Below are positions 1 through 5,150 of a DNA stretch of 7,416 bases, piece by piece (within the stretch, counting starts at the first letter, position 1; the number at the start of each line of letters is the position of its first letter). The notes beneath the pieces were generated by a model. The model was not told the origin of the DNA. It searched no databases and was given only the letters and a program-made list of their open reading frames with translations. This DNA comes from Rickettsiales bacterium (GTDB lineage Bacteria > Pseudomonadota > Alphaproteobacteria > Rickettsiales > UBA1997): assembly GCA_031283795.1 (NCBI GenBank), contig JAITBB010000066.1, positions 1-7,416 on the forward strand, given 5' to 3'. A program made the translations under genes and the position numbers.

Positions 1-199
1 CTGCCCGCTTGTCGATCCTCTTTGTGACAACAAAGCCAATTCTTGTAAATTCTGCCAGTCGCCTTCTGTTGGTTATTTCTGTGTACTTTTCCTCTGTTTT
101 TCTGGATAAAATTATCATATTACCATTCTTTGCCGTAAGCTCAGCTCCCCTCTGGACCCGTAGAAAATCTTTTCTAGCTCTGATTGTCAGTATTCTCAC
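1..199 (-). CDS. rnpA: Ribonuclease P protein component, partial (3' end beyond left edge)
   Basis: This is the protein subunit of RNase P, which binds the catalytic RNA and helps remove 5' leaders from pre-tRNAs in the cytoplasm. About 66 codons are visible, reading from a GTG at 199 to the window edge with no stop. The translation starts MRILTIRARKDFLRVQRG, matching the usual RnpA opening (basic residues, then xDFxxVxRG). It later gives TRIGFVVTKRIDKRA, matching the family's GFxVxKKxGxAV strand. The hallmark RNR box should follow just outside the window. No ATG lies near the expected N-terminus. GTG199 gives a normal length, but an in-frame GTG at 241-239 would add 14 residues. The frame is open back to the TGA of the upstream phosphoesterase gene. 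It appears to be the last visible member of the dsbA-to-rnpA unit. Identity is quite secure; the start is not. Confidence 0.82.
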   Translation of the reverse strand, partial: MRILTIRARKDFLRVQRGAELTAKNGNMIILSRKTEEKYTEITNRRRLAEFTRIGFVVTKRIDKRA

Positions 200-253
200 C
201 GCTATCGCTTCTATTTTAAGTTTCCGCCACAGCAGGCCCACCCAATCATCTTT

Positions 254-1414
254 TCACCTGCCTCCGGGGGGTGCCGGGGATTTTCCCACTATATTTACAA
301 CGACAACCTCCGGTTTGCTGCATATCTTTATAGGGGGTCCCCAGGTGCTAACTCCGGAGGAAACTATTAGAACACTGCCAGATTTTTCCAATCTCCCATA
401 GGGTTTTTCATATATGAACTTGACCAGCAGATTAAACGGAAACATCTGGCCATTATGGGTATGGCCAGACAATTGCAGGTCCACGCCATTTGCCACAGCC
501 TCATCGAAATATTTAGGATTATGATCCAGAAGTAGTCGAAAACTACCATCTGTGCCGGCGGCGTCAGCCATGATTTCCTCAACCCTCTTTCTCCCCATAA
601 TTCTGCTATGTCCTCCGTCAAGTCTCCCCAGCAGCAGCAGATTTTTATCGATGGACACGGACTCATCCAGTAGAACCCTCATTCCACAGCCTTCAATCAG
701 AAACTTCAGGATTTTCTCCATGTTTATCCGTCCCATGTAGTACTCATGATTTCCGAGGATTGCATAGACCCCAAGCCTGGACCTTATCCCGCGAAACAGT
801 TCGGCATATTTCAGAGAATCAATGTAGCTCACCTTTGTCTCTATGGTATCTCCCCCAAATAGTACCAGGTCCGCCTCCTGAGCATTTATGACGTCAATTA
901 TCTTCCTCGTCAGTTTCACAGTGCTGCCCACGGCTCCGATGTGAACATCGCTGACAAAAACTATTCTCATGTTCACGTCCTTTTCTGTCCTAATCTCATA
1001 GAAGGTCGGTCTGATGAAAAGCTTATTCACAAAGCCATAGCAGTACAGGCAAAAGTGCATAAATATGACATAGACTGTGGTTTTGAACATGTTGATCCTT
1101 ATTCCAAACAGTCTGAGCAGTATCAGAAAAACGAAACAGAGAAATATAAAGACATATATCAGTAGAACAAAAAAAACTACGTGTTTGGCATTTTTATGTA
1201 CCCTCTCGGATATGGCCAGAAATAGCATCATAAGACTTATGACAAAGGATACGACAACCAGCACTGTTCTTGAACCCGCACTGAGGATTGCGGGTGAACC
1301 TATGTCACCACTCACAAAATATATGGAACAGGCGAAGAGGGAGGATAAGACTATGAAGAATATAAGCACATAAAGTTCTAGCATACCAAACGTAAAATTA
1401 ACCGGTTCGAACAT
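254..1414 (-). CDS. Polytopic membrane metallophosphoesterase, YkuE/LpxG-like
   Basis: This 386-residue protein has an N-terminal membrane domain and a C-terminal calcineurin-like phosphoesterase domain. Four hydrophobic segments lie at about residues 11-34, 50-68, 78-102 and 111-128. The catalytic domain starts near 149 and has all the metal-binding motifs in order: DVH (D156, H158), GGD (D189), GNHE (N222, H223), then DHNP (297-300) and GHTHNGQ (H318, H320). The GHTHxGQ ending is typical of the YkuE/LpxG branch. Known members include the Chlamydia UDP-2,3-diacylglucosamine pyrophosphatase LpxG and Bacillus YkuE, so a lipid A-pathway or lipid phosphoester role is possible but unproven. An even number of helices and a basic loop after the second helix suggest the catalytic domain faces the cytoplasm (inference). 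The start is 5 bases after the lipid kinase stop. No clear Shine-Dalgarno is visible, so coupling to the upstream gene is likely. Confidence 0.85.
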   Translation of the reverse strand: MFEPVNFTFGMLELYVLIFFIVLSSLFACSIYFVSGDIGSPAILSAGSRTVLVVVSFVISLMMLFLAISERVHKNAKHVVFFVLLIYVFIFLCFVFLILLRLFGIRINMFKTTVYVIFMHFCLYCYGFVNKLFIRPTFYEIRTEKDVNMRIVFVSDVHIGAVGSTVKLTRKIIDVINAQEADLVLFGGDTIETKVSYIDSLKYAELFRGIRSRLGVYAILGNHEYYMGRINMEKILKFLIEGCGMRVLLDESVSIDKNLLLLGRLDGGHSRIMGRKRVEEIMADAAGTDGSFRLLLDHNPKYFDEAVANGVDLQLSGHTHNGQMFPFNLLVKFIYEKPYGRLEKSGSVLIVSSGVSTWGPPIKICSKPEVVVVNIVGKSPAPPGGR

Positions 1415-1419
1415 AGCGT

Positions 1420-2316
1420 CTACAGATAATACATGTTTATGTACATATCACTGGACTCGACTCTGACCGGAAGGTCACAGTGATAGTCCCCGTCAATCTG
1501 GAGTGGACAATGTTCAACGTCAGCTGTTATAGTGACATTGTTTTTCCCTGTCAACCTAATAATGCTTTTGTTGTCTTTGTTCCTAAAGAGACAACACAGA
1601 GTCGGCAGTAGGTTGATTTTTTTCATTTTCTCTATGATAATTACATCGAAATTATTTTCCTCCACATGGGAACCGGTGACAGGTATCTTCACTCCATAGT
1701 ATCTTCCATTACTCACACAGGTTAGAATATTCCGGTATGTCACACCGTCAACCTCAGTTTTCAGCTCCAGGAATGGTCCACCAAACAGCAGTTTGGCGAA
1801 TTCACAAACATAGGCAAGCCCACCGATAATTTTTTTTAGCCTGTTGCTGACATTATTCACCACCTGGGAATCAAAACCGGCACTAGCCATAAGCGCAAAA
1901 TGGCTGGTATTCTTAACATTTCCATCTTTGGCTATAACCCTCCCCATATGCAGTTTTTTTATAGCGCCATATTCTATCGCGCGCATGGATTTCTCTATAG
2001 AATCCACTCCTAGCTCCTTAGAGAGGATATTAGCGGTACCAATGGGCACAAGAGCCACAGTGAATTGTTCGTGATCATTTCGACTTACTAGAGCGCTAAG
2101 GGCACTATTTATCGTACCATCTCCGGCCATAAGAACTATCAGGGACAGCGATTCACAGTTCAGTTGGGCTATTATGCCCCCTACCCTCTCCTCTCTCTCC
2201 AGCTCATGGATGGTGACGCTGAAACCTAATTTTTCCAGATGCTCTGTAAATCGATGGGCCATTCTTCCGGAATATTTTCCAGATAGAGGATTTGCTATTA
2301 TGATGGCCGTTTTCAT
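1420..2316 (-). CDS. Diacylglycerol kinase family lipid kinase
   Basis: This 298-residue protein belongs to the soluble DagK/YegS/BmrU family, which phosphorylates diacylglycerol or related lipids with ATP at the cytoplasmic face of the membrane. Visible family features are the N-terminal strand and turn AIIIANPLSGK (4-14), the nucleotide-binding AGDGTIN (64-70), PIGTAN (91-96), ASAGFDSQVV (144-153), SNGRYYG (202-208) near the second domain, and IDGD (274-277) close to the C-terminus. The length is normal for the family. The usual GGDGT motif reads AGDGT, so its first Gly is Ala. Its ATG overlaps the preceding gene's TGA (ATGA at 2313-2316), with GGAG four bases upstream, so start and coupling are convincing. 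The lipid substrate cannot be told from sequence. The neighbouring lipid-type phosphoesterase suggests membrane lipid turnover. Confidence 0.88.
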   Translation of the reverse strand: MKTAIIIANPLSGKYSGRMAHRFTEHLEKLGFSVTIHELEREERVGGIIAQLNCESLSLIVLMAGDGTINSALSALVSRNDHEQFTVALVPIGTANILSKELGVDSIEKSMRAIEYGAIKKLHMGRVIAKDGNVKNTSHFALMASAGFDSQVVNNVSNRLKKIIGGLAYVCEFAKLLFGGPFLELKTEVDGVTYRNILTCVSNGRYYGVKIPVTGSHVEENNFDVIIIEKMKKINLLPTLCCLFRNKDNKSIIRLTGKNNVTITADVEHCPLQIDGDYHCDLPVRVESSDMYINMYYL

Positions 2317-2936
2317 TTATCTCCGACTTTGTCTAGATCTATCACCTCTTCATTGACCGTCAGTAGATTATTCTCCAGAGTTACACTAGATTCTCTCGCT
2401 GGCCCCGGATAGATTACCCTGAGAATGTTATTCTTCCGTCCACCAAATATTATAACCTCTCCATCATTGAATGTGACAACTATTAGATTTTTCTTTCGAT
2501 AGTAGATTGGTGCTATGCGATGGACTACGGTTCTTTCACTCACGTTGCTATATATAAACTCTATTCTTCCCGTATCATAGTCTAGAATGTAGAATCTATT
2601 ATCTATTGTCGTAAAATAGATCTTCTCGGAGCCATTAAAGGCTAAATTAGCCAAGGGAATAGAATTTATGGATTTTTTCCAGACTATGGCATTATCCTTC
2701 AGAGAGAATTTTATTATACTGTTGGACATGGAGACTACAAAGGCATCGCCATTATTCAAAAAAACATCTGCTTCCCCCCTGATGGAGTCACCCAGGTTGA
2801 ATCTTGATAAGCCATCATTACCCCTTATCACGAGATTGTCCCTAGAATCCACAAAAACATCTCCCGTTTTCCGAGGAGAACAGCTTGCCAATAGCACCAG
2901 AAGCAGTACATAGAAAGTTTTATTTACTAGACTCAT
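2313..2936 (-). CDS. Short lipoprotein with PQQ/BamB-like beta-propeller repeats
   Basis: From the ATG at 2936 the product is 207 residues. It begins MSLVNKTFYVLLLVLLASC, a short basic n-region, hydrophobic core and LASC lipobox, so lipidation at Cys19 and export are expected. The mature part has repeated beta-rich units such as NSIIKFSLKDNAIVWKK, DNRFYILDYDTGRIEF and LIVVTFNDGEVIIFGG. These resemble PQQ-like propeller blades as in BamB, the outer-membrane-assembly lipoprotein. BamB is usually about 380-400 residues with eight blades, whereas this has room for about four. It may therefore be a half-propeller, a dimerising form or a different family. In-frame GTG codons at 2945 and 2942 could extend it by two or three residues, but the ATG has GGTGAG just upstream and gives the cleaner signal peptide. 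It overlaps the upstream LapA-like gene by 17 bases and ends in an ATGA overlap with the lipid kinase. Confidence 0.75.
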   Translation of the reverse strand: MSLVNKTFYVLLLVLLASCSPRKTGDVFVDSRDNLVIRGNDGLSRFNLGDSIRGEADVFLNNGDAFVVSMSNSIIKFSLKDNAIVWKKSINSIPLANLAFNGSEKIYFTTIDNRFYILDYDTGRIEFIYSNVSERTVVHRIAPIYYRKKNLIVVTFNDGEVIIFGGRKNNILRVIYPGPARESSVTLENNLLTVNEEVIDLDKVGDK

Positions 2937-3261
2937 GCTCACCACCAGTCTTTAATTTTTCACACCTGTTTTTCAGCTTTCTGAGCTCGTTCTCCAGAGT
3001 TCTGATCTTTCTCGAACTATACAGCTTTTTTAAATCAAATACATTGAACAGCCTCCGGATACGACCAAACAGCGCTGTCAGAAGCGAGCCCGTGATAAAG
3101 GAGAACAGCATCAGAAGAAACAGTCTGATCTCCACAATATACCCAAACGGAGACAGATTTAGCTTCACAAAATCAGCGTTGTTGAGAGCGAATGCCACAC
3201 ACAGAGCGAAGAGCAGGAAGAGTACCGTTAACCTCAGTAAACCACAGATACCCTCTATCAT
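2920..3261 (-). CDS. LapA-domain (DUF1049) small inner-membrane protein
   Basis: This is a 113-residue protein with two transmembrane segments (about 7-27 and 44-66). Between them is NNADFVKLNLSPFG, the usual LapA/DUF1049 turn in which an aliphatic N-terminal helix is followed by N-x-x-x-V-x-L-N. The cytoplasmic tail after GRIRR (66-70) is basic and has a likely coiled coil (about 78-104, with ENELRKLKNRCEKLK). In E. coli, LapA works with LapB and FtsH in controlling LpxC and so lipopolysaccharide synthesis. Many genomes carry LapA-domain proteins without that pathway, so only the family is claimed. Its ATG overlaps the dsbA-like gene's TGA (ATGA, 3258-3261), with GGAG about ten bases upstream. 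The reading frame is short but well supported by topology and context. Confidence 0.75.
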   Translation of the reverse strand: MIEGICGLLRLTVLFLLFALCVAFALNNADFVKLNLSPFGYIVEIRLFLLMLFSFITGSLLTALFGRIRRLFNVFDLKKLYSSRKIRTLENELRKLKNRCEKLKTGGEHESSK

Positions 3262-4007
3262 TCCCGTGCTCCTCCCAGAATATTCTCCACCACATCTCTA
3301 ATTTGCTCATAGCTTCGGTAACCAATTTTCTCATGATCATTTATCACCAGAAGGGGGGTAACATTTATGTTGAAAACCTCTCGGCTGTTCTGCTGCATGT
3401 ATATTATTTTTCCATAGGTATCCTCATCACTGATACAATTTTTCACATACTCCTCGTCCATACCATATTTTTTCCCGAGATCCACCAGAAAGGAGCTGAC
3501 ATCACTCACCGCATCGACATTCGCGTCAAACAGTTCCTCCGCAATTCTAAGCCTATCTTCGGGTTTGGAACACTGTAAAAAGGCGCCTATCTGTATATTT
3601 TTCACCCCATATATGGGTCTAAGAGCGTATCTGACAACCTTTTTGTCTATTACGTACTCCTGAACAATTTTCCTGATCTCTGGCCTCATCTTTCTGCAGT
3701 ATTTACAGCTAAATGAGGAGTAGTCAACTATCGTAACCTTAGCCGCGCTGTCGCCGATGAAACAGTCCATCGCGAAATTATTCAATAGATATTTCCTCTT
3801 CTCTTCGGTACTCTTTCCGTGGAGATTAGAGTTCAGGATTATAGTGGAAACCCGTCTATTACCTCCATCTGTACTCTCTCTAGTCTTCGACTGTTCTCTG
3901 AGTAGATCCTTTCTATATAGAGAACCCGCCACCAGAGCTAATAGGATTACAATATACACCGCGTATCTCTTTATGTATTTTTTCGCCAGATCAACAAAAC
4001 GGTTCAT
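3258..4007 (-). CDS. DsbA-family thiol:disulfide oxidoreductase, membrane-anchored
   Basis: This 249-residue protein has a basic N-terminus and a hydrophobic segment at about 16-30 (YAVYIVILLALVAGS). That segment is followed by charged residues without an obvious signal-peptidase site, so it is probably an anchored periplasmic protein. The thioredoxin-like domain follows: a strand VTIVDYSSFSC (91-101), the active site C101-K-Y-C104 followed by RKMRPE, an inserted helical domain, and the cis-proline loop NVTPLLVIN with P218. Three additional cysteines (C82, C146, C191) might form structural disulfides. The expected role is disulfide formation or isomerisation in exported proteins; the CKYC dipeptide does not settle which. 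The start is supported by AGGGAG seven bases before the ATG (complement of 4015-4020). It is the first gene of the tightly packed minus-strand unit, and its promoter should lie in the divergent intergenic region. Confidence 0.87.
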   Translation of the reverse strand: MNRFVDLAKKYIKRYAVYIVILLALVAGSLYRKDLLREQSKTRESTDGGNRRVSTIILNSNLHGKSTEEKRKYLLNNFAMDCFIGDSAAKVTIVDYSSFSCKYCRKMRPEIRKIVQEYVIDKKVVRYALRPIYGVKNIQIGAFLQCSKPEDRLRIAEELFDANVDAVSDVSSFLVDLGKKYGMDEEYVKNCISDEDTYGKIIYMQQNSREVFNINVTPLLVINDHEKIGYRSYEQIRDVVENILGGARE

Positions 4008-4303
4008 AGAAAAGCTCCCTAAACTCCTAGTTCTTGAGAGTATTATCTAGTTATTATTTGTAAACCCGTTTGTGAGTTCTATGGAGACTGTCTCATAATT
4101 CCCAGCAATAGAATTTGTTTTTCCACAGTTTCCATCATGATGATAAAATATTTATATGATCGAGTTACCTTCACAGGATGTCCAGCGAAGAGAATCTACC
4201 ATTAGTGGGAGAATCTGGGGAAAAATTAACAGAATATCATAGGATCATTGATAGGAACTAATTTGCCCCATACACACTAAAATATGCTTGATTATTTTAA
4301 GAC
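4008..4303. other. AT-rich divergent intergenic region
   Basis: This non-coding stretch separates the minus-strand envelope unit from the divergent plus-strand orphan, so it should hold both promoters. For the minus strand, GATAAT (complement of 4042-4047), 35-40 bases before the dsbA-like ATG, is a -10-like hexamer, but I find no convincing -35 at proper spacing. A perfect 10-base palindrome, CATCATGATG, lies at 4133-4142. GAGACTGTCTC, a 5-base inverted repeat around one base, lies at about 4084-4094. These could be operator half-sites or chance. No ORF longer than about 22 codons with a ribosome binding site is seen, and no tRNA-like or rho-independent structure is evident. Confidence 0.6.
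4248..4276 (+). promoter_or_regulatory. Weak sigma70-like promoter candidate for the plus-strand orphan
   Basis: TTGATA (4248-4253) is followed after 17 bases by TACACA (4271-4276), 27 bases before the first ATG of the plus-strand gene. The -35 matches five of six consensus bases; the -10 matches only three. Position and spacing are right, but in AT-rich DNA such matches arise often, so this is a tentative call. Confidence 0.25.
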
Positions 4304-5089
4304 ATGGAATTACTATCAGGCTATAGGAATTTTTCGGAAAATATGAATAGAAGTAAATTTGTCGTATACTTTGCCCTTCTAGGGCTTTTTACCCTATCCA
4401 CACCTCCCGGTCTAAACTCCCCCAGAGGGCGGTGTTTTGGCGCGGTGAGTTCTCCGGCATGCTTCCTACTGGGAGCTGTGCTGCCCCCTATCGCTGGAAC
4501 GGTCTACATTGCCTATAATACAGGTCTATTCGGCACCCTGGGAAGACTCGTCTGTAGCCATGCGGCCCTGATTCAGGAAGAGTTTAAACTACTTGTAGCA
4601 GCGGATGAAGATACAGAACAAAGAAATATACAGCGAAAGAAGCAGCTGGTGAGTTGGGACAGTGATGGTGAAATTCCCAGTTCTAATGAATTGTCCGGAA
4701 TCAAAGGTGTTCAATATGCAGCAAGCAAGTATATAAACGACATTAATGATAATTTCAAAGAGGCAAAGGACAGAGTACGTGGGAACAACACCGCCCTTGT
4801 ATCACAATATGTGACCAATAAAATCTCAGAGGCAATCAAATACATAGGTTGGAGTGCGCCTCTGGATAACAGAGAGATACGCCCGGAAGTAGACATATTC
4901 ACCGAACAGGTAAAAACCGGATGTGGTAACAAATTACTTGCGGCAAAAGAGAATATAGAAAAGAGAAACACAGAACTTAAGGAATATCTCTGTGGAAGAA
5001 ATTATGATGGCTTTTGTCTCCAGAAACCCTGGGAAACCTACCGCCAGTGGGAGGAGGAGCTAGAGCCTCCCATGGATCGACATATTTAG
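4304..5089 (+). CDS. Hypothetical membrane-associated or secreted protein, unrecognised family
   Basis: I do not recognise this 261-residue protein. Residues 19-33 form a hydrophobic stretch after MNRSK, which looks like a signal peptide if translation starts at the second Met (codon 14, position 4343, with GGAA just upstream). The first ATG at 4304 has no better ribosome binding site. A second apolar segment rich in Gly and Pro spans about 53-83. The rest (about 90-261) is hydrophilic, largely helical and mixed-charge, with a Lys/Glu-rich stretch at 213-228. There are six Cys (44, 53, 84, 207, 230, 238). C207, C230 and C238 are clustered near the C-terminus and could form disulfides in an exported protein, perhaps assisted by the divergent DsbA (inference). 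It is the only plus-strand gene here. Base composition resembles its neighbours, so recent transfer is not indicated. It could be a lineage-specific surface protein or a secreted effector; the sequence does not tell. Confidence 0.65.
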   Translation: MELLSGYRNFSENMNRSKFVVYFALLGLFTLSTPPGLNSPRGRCFGAVSSPACFLLGAVLPPIAGTVYIAYNTGLFGTLGRLVCSHAALIQEEFKLLVAADEDTEQRNIQRKKQLVSWDSDGEIPSSNELSGIKGVQYAASKYINDINDNFKEAKDRVRGNNTALVSQYVTNKISEAIKYIGWSAPLDNREIRPEVDIFTEQVKTGCGNKLLAAKENIEKRNTELKEYLCGRNYDGFCLQKPWETYRQWEEELEPPMDRHI

Positions 5090-5107
5090 GTATAAAATCC
5101 ATTGTGA

Positions 5108-5150
5108 TCCGGCAAAGACCCGCTGGGGTACCCTAGGGTTCTAAGCCGGA
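5108..5150. terminator. Stem-loop between convergent genes, candidate bidirectional terminator
   Basis: TCCGGC (5108-5113) and GCCGGA (5145-5150) form a 6-bp stem. Inside it, read on the minus strand, AGAaCCC pairs with GGGTCT, giving six further base pairs with one bulged A and a UU/UU internal loop; the apical loop is 14 bases. The hairpin overlaps the last five codons and stop of uvrA and fills the 43-base gap to the convergent gene. Downstream U-runs are weak (GGATTTTAT on the minus side), so it is not a textbook intrinsic terminator. The nested palindromes GGGTACCC (5126-5133) and ACCCTAGGGT (5130-5139) allow alternative folds. Confidence 0.4.

Noticed and set aside
254..256. Possible TGA recoding joining phosphoesterase and RnpA
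   Set aside because: Other genes in the window end in TGA, Trp is encoded by TGG, and no internal TGA occurs in uvrA, so the standard code is the simpler reading.
9..401. 130-codon plus-strand open frame over the left edge
   Set aside because: It lies antisense to rnpA and the end of the phosphoesterase gene, both supported by conserved motifs, and its own translation shows no recognisable domain.
367..666. 99-codon minus-strand frame inside the phosphoesterase gene
   Set aside because: It is a shifted frame of the same strand; the phosphoesterase frame carries the DVH, GGD, GNHE and GHTH motifs without interruption.
2885..3578. Two overlapping plus-strand frames of about 130 codons opposite the LapA-like and dsbA-like genes
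   Set aside because: They are antisense shadows; the minus-strand proteins there have clear topology, a CxxC site and ATGA gene junctions.
4137..4205. 22-codon plus-strand ORF in the divergent intergenic region
   Set aside because: No Shine-Dalgarno is seen, it starts in a palindrome, and nothing in the peptide suggests selection.
4119..4402. Two near-matches to the DnaA box (TTTTCCACA at 4119-4127, CTATCCACA at 4394-4402)
   Set aside because: Each has one mismatch, they are far apart, one lies inside a gene, and no cluster or AT-rich unwinding repeat array accompanies them. rnpA proximity alone does not make this an origin.
4711..4971. 86-codon minus-strand frame inside the orphan gene
   Set aside because: No ribosome binding site or domain is seen and it is fully inside a longer frame. 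Since the orphan itself is unrecognised, this rejection is less certain than the others.
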